Part shown: piece after piece, positions 16,433 to 25,016 of the stretch | Layout of the letters: every line of letters starts with the position of its first letter | How positions within the stretch are numbered: the first letter of the stretch is position 1 | From: Pseudomonadota bacterium | GTDB taxonomy: Bacteria > Pseudomonadota > Alphaproteobacteria > Rhizobiales > Xanthobacteraceae | Assembly: GCA_023451825.1 (NCBI GenBank) | Contig: JAEXYA010000059.1 | Coordinates: 45,903 to 109,902 of the forward strand | Direction: 5' to 3' | Length of the DNA stretch: 64,000 nucleotides | The notes under the pieces: generated by a model | What the model saw: the letters and a program-made list of their open reading frames with translations, nothing else | What the model was told of the DNA's origin: nothing | Database searches by the model: none | Made by a program: the position numbers and the translations under genes

Positions 16433-17103
16433 GCGTCCGCCGTCTCATGCAGCAGGCGCTTGCGCATCACGCCCCAGATATTGTTGGCGACAGCCTTTGG
16501 CGGCAACGTGGCATCCAGCAACACGCAGCGCACAGGCTCTTCCATGGCGATCTGGCGGAACGCCTCGCGGAGACCCTGATGGAAGGCGATGCCTTCGGCC
16601 TCGAAGCGATCGGGCACGCCGGTGCCGCGGCGGGTGGCGGCGCGGGCCATGCCGACTTCGACCGGGAGATCGAGGATCACCGTGAGATCGGGCTTCAGCC
16701 CGCCGATGGTGACGCGCTCCAGCGCTTTCAGAAGCTCCGGCGCGACATTGCCCTGGCGGCCTTGATAGGCACGGGTGGAATCCGAGAAACGGTCGCACAG
16801 CACCCAGATGCCCTGGTCGAGCGCCGGCTTGATGACTGCATGGACGTGATCATCGCGCGCGGCCGCGAACAGCAGCGTCTCCGCTTCGGCGCCGAGCAGC
16901 TTGCCCATACCGGACAAGACGACGTGGCGGATGATCTCGGCGCCGGGCGAACCGCCGGGCTCGCGCGTGACGATGGCGGGAATGCCGGCGTCGTTGAGGC
17001 GATCGGCCAGCAATTTAATCTGCGTGGATTTCCCCGCGCCCTCGCCGCCTTCGAATGTGATGAAGCAGCCGCGCTCGGGGCCTGTGGTGTTCGCGTCAGT
17101 CAT
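16429..17103 (-). CDS. tmk: Thymidylate kinase
   Basis: A 224-aa dTMP kinase. The P-loop FEGGEGAGKST is near residue 18, the DRF (DR[YF]) motif occurs in CDRFSDSTRAYQG, and a basic LID segment RRGTG follows. The ATG at 17103 is preferred over GTG at 17109 because the dacC-like gene stops at 17106, giving TGATCATG. It phosphorylates dTMP to dTDP for DNA synthesis. It overlaps holB, the usual alphaproteobacterial order. Confidence 0.96.
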   Translation of the reverse strand: MTDANTTGPERGCFITFEGGEGAGKSTQIKLLADRLNDAGIPAIVTREPGGSPGAEIIRHVVLSGMGKLLGAEAETLLFAAARDDHVHAVIKPALDQGIWVLCDRFSDSTRAYQGRQGNVAPELLKALERVTIGGLKPDLTVILDLPVEVGMARAATRRGTGVPDRFEAEGIAFHQGLREAFRQIAMEEPVRCVLLDATLPPKAVANNIWGVMRKRLLHETADA

Positions 17104-17105
17104 GA

Positions 17106-18350
17106 TCACAGCTTCGCAGCGCCGGCGCGGAACAGGCCGATTGCCAATTCGCTGGCGCCATCGACGGCGCGTTGCATGGTGGTGCCGGTGCCGATGGCAT
17201 CAGCGGCATAGAGCGGCGCTTCCACGGCAATCTGCTGGCCGCGCCAAACCTTCACCACACCAACCGGCTGCCCGGCCTTCACGGGCGCATGGACCGGTCC
17301 GCTATAGAGGATGCGCGCGATCAGCTTGTCATTGCCATTCTTCTGCACCATCACCTTGACCGGCTCCTTGCTGACAAGCGCCACCGAGCCCTTGTCGCCG
17401 CCGAAGACTTTGGCGTAACCGACGGGCTGGTCGCCGGCGAAGACCGGGCGGACTTCAAAGTTCTTGAACCCCCATTCGAGCAGCTTCTTGGCGGCAGAGG
17501 CGCGATCGTCGGAATCCTCGAGGCCATTCACGACAACGATCAGGCGGGTGTCGTTCTGCACGGCCGATCCGACCATGCCGTAGCCGCCCTCTTTCGTGAA
17601 ACCGGTCTTGAAACCGTCGGCGCCCTCCAGCGTCGCGAGCAGCGGATTGCGGTTCTGCTGGCGGATCTTGTTCCAGGTGAATTCGCGCTCGCCGAAGATT
17701 TTGTAGAAGTCCGGATAGGTGCGGATGATGTGGCGCGCGAGCGTGCTGAGTTCGCGCACGGTCATCTTGTTGCCGGGGTCCGGCAGGCCGCTGGAATTGG
17801 CGAAGGTGGACTTCGGCATGCCGAGTGTTCGCGCGCGCTTGGTCATGCGCTCGGCGAAAGCGGCCTCATTGCCTTCCATGGCTTCGGCCATGATCATGCA
17901 GCTGTCATTGCCGCTCTGGATGATGGCGCCGCGCAGCAGATCGGACACGGCAATGCGGCTGTTGAGCGCCGCGAACATGGTGGAAGCACCAGCCGGCGCA
18001 CCGCCTTTGCGCCAGGAGTTCTCACTCGTCCGGTATTCGTCGGTGAGCTTGATGTCGCCGCGGGTCAGCGCGTCGAACACGACTTCTACGGTCATCAGCT
18101 TCATCATGCTGGAAGGCGCGCGCAGCTCGTCGGCATTCTTCTCGAACAGCACGGCGCCGGAGGAAGCCTCGATCAGGATCGCGGTCGGCGCATCGGTGTC
18201 GTAGCCGCCCTCCTCGACCACCTTCTTGGCGCCCTGCACGCTCTGATTGGCGGCATAGGCCATCGGCTGTAGCGCAAATGCCGCCGTCAGCAGGCCGGCA
18301 ACAAGCTGCCGCCCAAGCGAGGTTTTCAGTCTGTGGAAGCCAGATGTCAT
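17106..18350 (-). CDS. dacC: D-alanyl-D-alanine carboxypeptidase (penicillin-binding protein 5/6 family)
   Basis: A 414-aa serine peptidase of family S11. The three active-site motifs are present: SSMMK near residue 80 (SxxK), SGN near 145, and KTG in GFKTGFT near 247. A C-terminal PBP5-type beta domain follows. The start at 18350 gives a Sec signal peptide of about 33 residues ending AYA; the frame is open up to 18548 but those codons are repeat DNA. It trims the terminal D-Ala of peptidoglycan stem peptides in the periplasm. The product is often named DacA or DacC; I cannot separate these. Confidence 0.94.
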   Translation of the reverse strand: MTSGFHRLKTSLGRQLVAGLLTAAFALQPMAYAANQSVQGAKKVVEEGGYDTDAPTAILIEASSGAVLFEKNADELRAPSSMMKLMTVEVVFDALTRGDIKLTDEYRTSENSWRKGGAPAGASTMFAALNSRIAVSDLLRGAIIQSGNDSCMIMAEAMEGNEAAFAERMTKRARTLGMPKSTFANSSGLPDPGNKMTVRELSTLARHIIRTYPDFYKIFGEREFTWNKIRQQNRNPLLATLEGADGFKTGFTKEGGYGMVGSAVQNDTRLIVVVNGLEDSDDRASAAKKLLEWGFKNFEVRPVFAGDQPVGYAKVFGGDKGSVALVSKEPVKVMVQKNGNDKLIARILYSGPVHAPVKAGQPVGVVKVWRGQQIAVEAPLYAADAIGTGTTMQRAVDGASELAIGLFRAGAAKL

Positions 18351-18450
18351 GCCGTGTCCCGAATGGTCCGGTCTTAACAGCATCACCTTGCCTGAACAAC
18401 GCGAACCCGGCTGGGCCGGGTGCTGGAGCATGATCGTTTCTGATCGAATC

Positions 18451-18576
18451 GTGTCCCGGACGCGATGCGGCGCGAAGTGCCGCCTCGCAGAGCCGGGACC
18501 GTAGCAAGCGCTGGAGTTCGTTGCGGTCCCGGCTCTGCGAAGCGGCATGAAGGATGCCGCATCGCGTCCGGGACAA
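18451..18576. repeat. Palindromic intergenic repeat, family C copy 2
   Basis: It runs from GTGTCCCGGACGCGATG to CATCGCGTCCGGGACAA, with the inner pair GCAGAGCCGGGACCGTAGC and GCGGTCCCGGCTCTGC. It lies 100 bases upstream of dacC and 51 bases past the rlpA stop. It has the same 126-base span as copy 1 at 13648. Confidence 0.88.
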
Positions 18577-18627
18577 GTTTCATCATCAAAACGGCTTTAA
18601 GAGGCGGATATCCGGATCAAATCTTGC

Positions 18628-19557
18628 TCAATACAGGCCGCGGCCGGACAGGATCGCAGCGGCGCCACGGGCGTCCACGGTGCCGTTGTCGGCAGCGGCC
18701 GGCTCGGCCGGTGCCGCGTAGTCTGCATTGCCTTCATACGAAACCGCACGCGGGTTCTGCGCGGGATAGGCCGAGGCCGAGCGATAGCGGCTGGAGGACG
18801 AGATTTCCGAGGTCTGGCGATCCGCAGCGGTGTTGCCGAGCGAATATGGGCGCCCTTCCGGCATCGGAACGTCGCGCGAGACCACGCGACCACCCTGCAT
18901 GTCCGGTACGAACGAGCGCGCCGAGGCGACGCGGACGACCGATGGCGACGGCGCCGGCTCGCCGGTGCGCAAGGTCGCCATCAACTGGCGATCATCTGAG
19001 CCTTCGAGCGGTGCACGGCCGACATATTCGACGCGCACGCGCGCGATGCCGTTGCCCTTGAAATCCAGGAGTTCAGCCGCCTTGTTCGACACGTCGATCA
19101 GGCGGTTGCCGTGATACGGGCCGCGGTCATTCACGCGCACGATCAACGACTTGCCGTTCTTCACATTGGTGACGCGGGCATAGCTTGGAATTGGGAGCGT
19201 CGGATGCGCCGCGGTCAGCGACGCCATGTCGAACACTTCGCCATTGGCGGTCAGGCGGCCATGGAAGGCGTCGCCATACCAGGAGGCCATGCCCTCGGCG
19301 CGATAATTGACATTCTCTTCGGGGACATAGGTTTTACCGGCGACCACATAGGGCTTGCCGACGCGATAGGTGCCGCCGCCCTTGGGAACCGGTTCACCGG
19401 CGCCGACGACGCGCGGGCTGCTGGAGACGCCATATTTCGGATCGAGACGGCTGAAGCCTGCAGTCTGGGAGTTGCAATTGGCCAGCGCCAGGCAGGCGCC
19501 CATGGCCGCCGCTGCGCTCGCAGCACGACCGATGCGGTGTGACCGAAGAATCCCCAT
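18628..19557 (-). CDS. rlpA: Septal ring lytic transglycosylase RlpA-family lipoprotein
   Basis: A 309-aa protein with the RlpA double-psi barrel: ASWYGDAFHGRLTANGEVFD (residues about 90-110), then VNDRGPYHGNRLIDVS with the catalytic-type aspartate. The N-terminus is a lipoprotein signal with lipobox LANC, so it is probably anchored to the outer membrane. Starts at 19584 and 19572 are also possible; 19557 is chosen for its GGGG site and compact signal. A low-complexity C-terminal tail replaces a SPOR domain. RlpA proteins cut denuded glycan strands during division. Confidence 0.88.
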   Translation of the reverse strand: MGILRSHRIGRAASAAAAMGACLALANCNSQTAGFSRLDPKYGVSSSPRVVGAGEPVPKGGGTYRVGKPYVVAGKTYVPEENVNYRAEGMASWYGDAFHGRLTANGEVFDMASLTAAHPTLPIPSYARVTNVKNGKSLIVRVNDRGPYHGNRLIDVSNKAAELLDFKGNGIARVRVEYVGRAPLEGSDDRQLMATLRTGEPAPSPSVVRVASARSFVPDMQGGRVVSRDVPMPEGRPYSLGNTAADRQTSEISSSSRYRSASAYPAQNPRAVSYEGNADYAAPAEPAAADNGTVDARGAAAILSGRGLY

Positions 19558-19851
19558 GCGCCCCAATACCATTCCGGCGGTCATCTGCCCAACGGCAACA
19601 CGCGACCGCAAAATTACGATGTTCCCCACTTCCACATCGCGTGGTGAATATATCGTAGCTAGATCAGGGCGAAAATGGGGAGAGCCGGGTTATGGTAAAC
19701 ACAAAGCTGTCGCAGACGGGCTGCGATGCAACCTCACGTCAAACCCTTTGACGGCGCGTAACCTGAGGGCTTGTGGGGTCCGCCTATTTTACCGTCGTGA
19801 GTTCGGTAGTTATTTACGCGCGATTCATGCGGGACACGTAGCGTCCGCGTC

Positions 19852-20013
19852 ATGACATTGATCAAACGTTTCATTGCCGACGAGTCGGGCGCGACCGCCA
19901 TTGAATATGGCCTGATTGCAGCCGGCATCGCGCTCGCCATCATCGCCGTGGTCAACGGCACGGGCAGCAGCCTCAAAGGCAAGTTCACGACCATCAATAC
20001 ATCGCTCAAATAA
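19852..20013 (+). CDS. Flp/Fap-type pilin component
   Basis: A 53-aa protein, MTLIKRFIADESGATAIEYG followed by a hydrophobic helix and a short polar tail. The segment GATAIEYGLIAAGIA is the signature of type IVb Flp pilins: prepilin peptidase cuts after the glycine before ATAIEY, and the glutamate at +5 aids assembly. No tad or cpa assembly genes are nearby, so the secretion machinery must be encoded elsewhere. The ribosome binding site is weak. It is a solitary pilin gene. Confidence 0.88.
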   Translation: MTLIKRFIADESGATAIEYGLIAAGIALAIIAVVNGTGSSLKGKFTTINTSLK

Positions 20014-20024
20014 CGACGTCTCGG

Positions 20025-20162
20025 TCAGCTGAACAGGTGCCCGCCCCGCTCCTCGCGGCGGATATACGGGCCCCACAGCACATCCTGCCGCCACAGATAG
20101 ATCTGAACGCCCAGGCAGATGATTCCGGCAATAGCCGCCAGCACTAACAGAGTCTCGGTCAC
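20025..20162 (-). CDS. Small single-span membrane protein, 45 aa
   Basis: A GTG start at 20162 is preceded by GGGGGCG, and the frame encodes MTETLLVLAAIAGIICLGVQ as one hydrophobic span, followed by WRQDVLWGPYIRREERG and a stop 11 bases from the end of the convergent pilin gene. The composition is that of a real bitopic small protein with positive-inside C-terminus. I do not recognise a family. Coding is supported by the ribosome site and protein-like sequence, not by homology. Confidence 0.5.
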   Translation of the reverse strand: MTETLLVLAAIAGIICLGVQIYLWRQDVLWGPYIRREERGGHLFS

Positions 20163-20287
20163 GATCGCCCCCGATTGTGTTTGGGACGAATGTACCGGCC
20201 GGAACTTAAAATGACGGCGCAGAAATGCCTCGCATTGCCGCGCCGCTGCTAACGCAGGTTAATTGGTGTCGATCCTGGCCAGCCGCG

Positions 20288-20416
20288 CTAGCGGGGCGGC
20301 AGGAAGGTCGCCGCGTTGATCACTGCAACGGCGGCAAAGGTCATCATCCATAACGGCCATACCGGCGCATCTGCCGGATTGTTGAACCGCCGTCCAACGC
20401 CAAAATTTCGCGCCAT
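20288..20416 (-). CDS. Small membrane protein, 42 aa
   Basis: ATG at 20416 follows AGAAGGAGCAACCT, a very good ribosome binding site. The 42-residue product starts MARNFGVGRRFNNPADAPVW and then has one hydrophobic segment (WPLWMMTFAAVAVINAATF). It lies 125 bases upstream of the 45-aa membrane protein on the same strand and 145 bases past the ssrA terminator. No family recognised. The strong ribosome site makes this more convincing than its neighbour. Confidence 0.55.
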   Translation of the reverse strand: MARNFGVGRRFNNPADAPVWPLWMMTFAAVAVINAATFLPPR

Positions 20417-20560
20417 AGGTTGCTCCTTCTGTCCGATCCAGAATGCGCAACAGTTTGCATTTCAAAGTGATCGAAATACGTCGCGGTGTTGGCAACAGCT
20501 TGCAATTGCGTGCGACACCGCGCGGCAGCTCGACGCAGTCCATGCGCGAGACGACGCCCA

Positions 20561-20594
20561 AAATAAAACCGCGCCATCCCGAAGGATGACGCGG
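20561..20594 (-). terminator. Factor-independent terminator of ssrA
   Basis: On the minus strand CCGCGTCATCC, loop TTCG and GGATGGCGCGG make an 11-bp stem with one mismatch, closed by a stable tetraloop and followed by TTTTATTTT. It ends the tmRNA precursor. Confidence 0.9.
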
Positions 20595-20877
20595 CCGGCC
20601 GTTCTGTTGCTAGGTGGACCAACCCCGAACGGTTACGCCGCGAGGCGCACTTCGTTCATGCTAACGTTATCGTTGGCATTTAGGTTTTTGACCCGATAAC
20701 GGCGGTATCATGCCGAGCACAATTCGCGACTTCTTCGCAGCCATCGATCCTGTTTCGCCCCCGCCTGAGCAGCCCTGAGTTTTTCAATCCAGAAGCTGCT
20801 GAGGTGGAGGCGCCGGGTACTGCCCCCGGGTCTGCCTGCGGTCCATCGTGAGGTTCAGCGCCATCGTCTTGCGACAG
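20569..20877 (-). ncRNA. ssrA: Transfer-messenger RNA (tmRNA), circularly permuted two-piece form
   Basis: The acceptor half comes first on the minus strand: T-arm and 3' acceptor strand CGCCTCC end at 20806. After about 43 bases of spacer the coding half begins GGGGGCGAAACAGGATCGA at 20762. GGGGGCG pairs with CGCCTCC, as in the alanine tRNA-like domain. The tag frame (20633-20677) encodes ANDNVSMNEVRLAA then TAA. A clear terminator follows. The discriminator A is followed by CCT rather than CCA, so the terminal A must be added after processing. With SmpB it rescues stalled ribosomes and tags the peptides for ClpXP. End points are estimates from the putative -10 box and the terminator. Confidence 0.93.
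20633..20677 (-). other. tmRNA proteolysis-tag reading frame
   Basis: Fourteen sense codons from the resume codon GCC and a TAA stop give ANDNVSMNEVRLAA. The start AND and the end LAA are the conserved parts of alphaproteobacterial tags; the VSMNEV centre is variable. Confidence 0.93.
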
Positions 20878-20882
20878 AACCA

Positions 20883-20888
20883 ATATAG
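20883..20888 (-). promoter_or_regulatory. Putative -10 element of ssrA promoter
   Basis: Read on the minus strand the sequence is CCTATATTGG, with TATATT placed 6 to 12 bases before the probable 5' end of the acceptor half. The -35 region (CTGGAT, 18-base spacer) is a poor match. This is a position-based guess. Confidence 0.4.
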
Positions 20889-21103
20889 GTGGACTGGTCG
20901 GCGAAATCCAGCGGCGCGGTCGATCGGCCGTGCTGGAACCACAGATCAGTTCTGCGACATTCGGGTTTGCATCTGGTCGCAGAATCTCCAGAAATGGCGC
21001 TGTTTTGCTGAACCGTCCTCATGATGGAGCGGTCGCAAGGCCGGTATAGCCTGCGCGTCACGCGTGTCGTCCGCCCGAGCGACCGAATCTGGGGGGACGA
21101 AAA

Positions 21104-22567
21104 TTGCTTTACCTCGCTTGGGCGCTACCCGCGCTTGCCGTGATCGGCGTCATCGCCAGCGGACTTGGTGGCGCATTGCCGGCGTCACTGATCGGCCTCG
21201 CCACGGCCTTCGCAGTCGCAATGACGACAGCGCCACATGTGTTCGGAATCGCCGATGCCAGCACGGCGTTGCTGCGTGGGGCGTGGATCGGTTGGATCGT
21301 CGTTCCCTATATCCTTGGTGGCCTGCTGTTCTGGCAGATGGCGATCCGGACTGGCAACGCCGCCATGCCGGTCGAGGAGACGCTGCCCGACGCCCGCGCG
21401 CGACGGCGTCTACTGTTCACCGCCTGCTATCTGATCGGCCCCTTTGCGGAGTCCGCCACGGGCTTCGGCATCGGCATTATGGGGACGATGGTGCTGATCC
21501 GTCGCCTCGGCCTGAAGCCCATCGAACTGCTCGCTTTTTCGCTGATCAGCCAGACCATGATCGTCTGGGGCGCCATGGGCAGCGGCGCGGTGGTTGGTGC
21601 GGCTTTCGCACGCATGGACCCAACCGCCCTCGCGCTGCGCACCAGCGCGATCTACATGATCTTCAATGTGCTGTGGCTGCCGATCTATTGGCGGATGGCC
21701 GACCGTGCCGGGATCGGCGCCGACTGGCGCGAGCGGATCAGCGAAATGCTCTGGCTGGTCGGCAGCCTGGGATCGGCCATTGTCGCGACCGCCTATCTCG
21801 GGCCGGAGCCGGCGATGCTGGCGGCCTTCGGCCCGGCCATCGTGTTGCGCTACCTCATCGATGAACGACCGGATCGGGCAAAGCTCATCGTCGCGGCGCG
21901 ACGGATGCTGCCGTTCACGCTGTTGATCGGTTGGCTGGCCGCAACGCGGCTGCTACCGCCGGTCAATCAGGGCCTGCAGGCGGCGTGGCGCATCCAGCCC
22001 TTTGAGGGCGTGCCCATCTGGGCACCGCTCTTTCATGCCGGCACATGGCTCGTGCTTGCGGCGCTCCTGACCGGCATTTTGCGCGGCCATCGGCAGGCTC
22101 TCACGACCGAGATCGGCTCGGCGTGGAAAACCGGACGGCTCGCCGTCATGACCATCGTCATCTTCTCGATGATGGCCGAACTGCTGTCGCGCTCCGGCAT
22201 TGCCGATGGTCTTGCGCGCGGCATGTATAGCACATTCGGCGTCTGGTCGGTGACCGTCACGCCGATGATCTCGGCTGTCTTTGGCGCGCTCGCCAATAGC
22301 GGCAATGCCGCCAATGGCCTTTTCATGCCATCGCAACTCAGTCTGGCGACCGAAGCGGGGCTCGACGTCGCGGCAGTTGTGGCTCTCCAGCACGCGGCGG
22401 CCCTGTCGCTCAACATGGTCTCGCCGGTGCGGATGTCGATCGTCTGCAATTTAGCGGGCACGCCGGGACACGAACGCGACGCCTATCGCGCGATGTTGCC
22501 CTTCATCGTGGTGATCATCGCTGTGCTGCTATCGATCTCGATCCTGATCGCAACCAGGATCATCTAG
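21104..22567 (+). CDS. L-lactate permease family (LctP) transporter
   Basis: A 487-aa polytopic protein of about 12 to 13 membrane helices. The segment GPFAESATGFGIGIMGTMVLIRRLG followed by LISQTMIVWGAMGSGAVVGAAF matches the conserved core of the LctP family of lactate/glycolate proton symporters, although it is somewhat shorter than typical members. The start is TTG at 21104, behind a strong GGGGGGACG site; no better ATG is near. It stands alone, downstream of the divergent ssrA gene. The transported 2-hydroxy acid is not certain; glycolate would be of interest because the OiaX reaction releases it. Confidence 0.8.
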   Translation: MLYLAWALPALAVIGVIASGLGGALPASLIGLATAFAVAMTTAPHVFGIADASTALLRGAWIGWIVVPYILGGLLFWQMAIRTGNAAMPVEETLPDARARRRLLFTACYLIGPFAESATGFGIGIMGTMVLIRRLGLKPIELLAFSLISQTMIVWGAMGSGAVVGAAFARMDPTALALRTSAIYMIFNVLWLPIYWRMADRAGIGADWRERISEMLWLVGSLGSAIVATAYLGPEPAMLAAFGPAIVLRYLIDERPDRAKLIVAARRMLPFTLLIGWLAATRLLPPVNQGLQAAWRIQPFEGVPIWAPLFHAGTWLVLAALLTGILRGHRQALTTEIGSAWKTGRLAVMTIVIFSMMAELLSRSGIADGLARGMYSTFGVWSVTVTPMISAVFGALANSGNAANGLFMPSQLSLATEAGLDVAAVVALQHAAALSLNMVSPVRMSIVCNLAGTPGHERDAYRAMLPFIVVIIAVLLSISILIATRII

Positions 22568-22597
22568 CGCCCGATCGTTTTGATTTGAGCCATCAGC

Positions 22598-22680
22598 CGT
22601 CATTGCGAGCGAAGCGAAGCAATCCAGGAGCAACAAGCGAAGACTGGATTGCTTCGTCGCAAGTGCTCCTCGCAATGACG
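22598..22680. repeat. Palindromic intergenic repeat, family B
   Basis: CGTCATTGCGAGCGAAGCGAAGCAATCC and GGATTGCTTCGTCGCAAGTGCTCCTCGCAATGACG form long complementary arms around a short centre. It lies between the convergent permease and SDR genes, where the stem may also help end transcription. One copy in this window. Confidence 0.88.
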
Positions 22681-22717
22681 ACCAAGAGATACTGTTTCAA
22701 CCTCTCGAAATCGTGCC

Positions 22718-23449
22718 TTAGCGCAGATGCGTGCCGCCATTGATGTCGAAGATGGCGCCGGTGGCGTAGCCGCTGCCGGGGCTGCACAGGAACACCGCGG
22801 TGGCCGCGATCTCCTCCGCCTTCGCCATGCGCTTTAGCGGATAAAGCGAGGTGTCGTAGCCCTTGCCGTCCGTCATGGCGGTCTCGACCGGACCGGGCGC
22901 GATGCCGTTGACCAGCACATTGCACGGCGCGGATTTGCTGGCGAGCCAGCGGGTGAATGAATGTATGCCGCCTTTGGCAAAGGCGTAATGCGGGCCGGTG
23001 CGCAAGCCGCCCATCCAGCCCGCGACCGAGCCGCACAACACCACCCGGCCCTCGCCGGCCTCCATCATCCCCGCCACGAAAGCGCGGGTGAGATTGATCG
23101 GGCCTTTCACATTAGCGCGGATGACGCGATCGAGGGACTCCTCCCAATCGGGCGACATCCAGTCGTCATGCGGCGCGATGGCCGCGGTATCGACGAGGCC
23201 ATAGACCGGGCCGACCTGTTTGGCGACGGCTTCGACATCGGCGCGGACGCCGGTATCGAGGCTGAAGATCTCGGAGCGATCGGCAAGCTCCGCACCGACG
23301 CGCTCGCGGATACGATCCTTGCCGACGATATCGATCAACACGAGCTCGGCGCCCTGCTGCGCGGCGAGCTTTGCCGTGGCGCTGCCAATGCCGCCGGCGG
23401 CGCCTGCGATCACGATGCGGCGTCCGCTCAGGTCGAAGGGAGATGTCAT
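22718..23449 (-). CDS. Short-chain dehydrogenase/reductase (SDR)
   Basis: A 243-aa classical SDR with AGAAGGIG near residue 16, an acidic LIDI after the second strand (NAD preference), serine in LCGSVAG and the catalytic YAFAK near residue 155. The usual NAG is replaced by DTAAI, a mild oddity. It is the last gene of a run that starts with a Baeyer-Villiger monooxygenase and an ABC importer and follows another SDR by 38 bases. An alcohol or hydroxy-acid oxidation step is likely; the substrate is unknown. Confidence 0.88.
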   Translation of the reverse strand: MTSPFDLSGRRIVIAGAAGGIGSATAKLAAQQGAELVLIDIVGKDRIRERVGAELADRSEIFSLDTGVRADVEAVAKQVGPVYGLVDTAAIAPHDDWMSPDWEESLDRVIRANVKGPINLTRAFVAGMMEAGEGRVVLCGSVAGWMGGLRTGPHYAFAKGGIHSFTRWLASKSAPCNVLVNGIAPGPVETAMTDGKGYDTSLYPLKRMAKAEEIAATAVFLCSPGSGYATGAIFDINGGTHLR

Positions 23450-23487
23450 GATGCGTTTTCCGTTCTTGTTGTTGCTGGCTGTGCGGA

Positions 23488-24273
23488 TCAGCGCGCCGCT
23501 GGCAGGCCGCCATAGGTGGTGAGATGCGAGCCGGCGAGCCAGCCGGCATCGACGGGCAGATTGATGCCGGTGATGGCGGAGGCATCATCCGATAGCAGGA
23601 ACGCCACGCCGCGGCCGATCTCCTCGGGATCGACCATGCGGCCGAGCGCCGAACCTTCGGTCAGCAGGCGCTTGTCGCGGGTGCCGCGCTCGATATTGGC
23701 AAGCAATGGCGGTGTGCCGACATAGCCCGGCGACACCGCATTGACGCGCACGCCGGAGCGGCCCCAGTCAGCGGCGAGGCACGCGGCCATATGCACGGCG
23801 GCGGCCTTCGACGGCGCATAGGCATGCAGCGGTGCGGTGCGCGACGCTGTGACCGAGCCAGTGATGACGATGCCGCCGCGGCCACGCCTGGTCATGCGCT
23901 TGCCGGCGGTGATGCAGGACACATAGACGCCGCGCAGATTGGCGGCGATGACCTTGTCGAACTCGGCGAGCGGCAGATCTTCAGAACGACCGCCGGACTG
24001 GATCACGCCGGCATTGGCGAACAGCGCCTCGATCGGGCCGAGACGGGTTTCGATATCCGCGAAGGCCGTTTCAGCGCCGTGTTCGTCGGTGACATCGAAC
24101 GGAACTGATTCTGCGCCGATTGTCGCTGCGGACTCCTGGCAGGCCTTTGCATTGATGTCGGAGATCACGACGCGCCAGCCGCGCTCGATCAGCACGGTGG
24201 CGGTGGCGAGGCCAATGCCGCTGGCACCGCCGGTAACCACGGCGATGCGGCCGCGTCCTTCGTCTCGTTTCAT
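23488..24273 (-). CDS. Short-chain dehydrogenase/reductase (SDR)
   Basis: A 261-aa classical SDR. It has VTGGASGIG near residue 15, ISDI at the cofactor-specificity site (NAD), ANAG at about 88, TGSVTAS for the catalytic serine and YAPSK near 152. It starts 26 bases past the livF stop, so cotranscription with the transporter is likely. It shares only general SDR similarity with the gene at 22718, so the two probably act on different steps. Substrate unassigned. Confidence 0.9.
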   Translation of the reverse strand: MKRDEGRGRIAVVTGGASGIGLATATVLIERGWRVVISDINAKACQESAATIGAESVPFDVTDEHGAETAFADIETRLGPIEALFANAGVIQSGGRSEDLPLAEFDKVIAANLRGVYVSCITAGKRMTRRGRGGIVITGSVTASRTAPLHAYAPSKAAAVHMAACLAADWGRSGVRVNAVSPGYVGTPPLLANIERGTRDKRLLTEGSALGRMVDPEEIGRGVAFLLSDDASAITGINLPVDAGWLAGSHLTTYGGLPAAR

Positions 24274-24299
24274 CGTCTTACTCCCGTTTCTTGTCGGCG

Positions 24300-25016
24300 C
24301 TACACTGCGAGATAGCGTTGCTTGATTTCTTCGTTGTGGCGGAGCTCATCGATGGTGGCGCGATAGACGATCTGGCCCTTGTCGATCACCGTGGCATGCG
24401 TGGCGATGCCGAGGCAGAAATGCATGTTCTGCTCCGCCAGCAGGATGGTCACGCCCATGCCGCGCAGCGTCTTGATGAGATCGCCGATGGCCTGCACGAT
24501 GATCGGCGCCAGACCTTCACTCGGCTCGTCCAGCAGCAGCACGTCGGGATTTCCCATCAAGGTCCGCGCGATGGTGAGCATCTGCTGCTCGCCGCCGGAG
24601 AGACGGCCGGCCATGCGCTCCTTCATGGTGGCGAGGATCGGGAACACCTCATAGATGCGGTCGCGATTCCAGTGCTGGTCGCCGCGCGGCCCCTTCTTGG
24701 CGGCGACGATGAGATTGTCATCGACCGTGTGTTCCGGAAACACCTGCCGGTTTTCCGGCACATAGCCGATGCCAGCCCGCGCGATCCGATAGGACGGGCG
24801 CCCCTCCAGCCCCTGCCCGGCCAGCGCGACCTTGCCACTGCGGGGCGGCGCGAGGCCGGCGATCATCTTGAAGGTCGTGGACTTGCCGGCGCCGTTGCGG
24901 CCGAGCAGCGCCATCGTCTGGCCCTGCTCGACGGTGATATCGACGCCGAACAGGATCTGGCTGGCGCCATAATAGACATCTGCGCCTTCGACATGGAGAA
25001 ACGGCTCGGCCATCAT
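24300..25016 (-). CDS. livF: Branched-chain amino acid-type ABC transporter ATPase, LivF
   Basis: A 238-aa ATP-binding subunit. Walker A is GRNGAGKST, the signature motif is LSGGEQQML and Walker B LLLDEPSEGL, the last being typical of LivF. It overlaps livG by four bases. It energises import through LivH and LivM. In this family the substrate may be an amino acid, amide, urea or an aromatic or short-chain acid, so the name does not fix the ligand. Confidence 0.95.
   Translation of the reverse strand: MMAEPFLHVEGADVYYGASQILFGVDITVEQGQTMALLGRNGAGKSTTFKMIAGLAPPRSGKVALAGQGLEGRPSYRIARAGIGYVPENRQVFPEHTVDDNLIVAAKKGPRGDQHWNRDRIYEVFPILATMKERMAGRLSGGEQQMLTIARTLMGNPDVLLLDEPSEGLAPIIVQAIGDLIKTLRGMGVTILLAEQNMHFCLGIATHATVIDKGQIVYRATIDELRHNEEIKQRYLAV

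Noticed and set aside
18351..18548. N-terminal extension of the D,D-carboxypeptidase
   Set aside because: The extra codons translate the family C palindrome, and the signal peptide starts at 18350.
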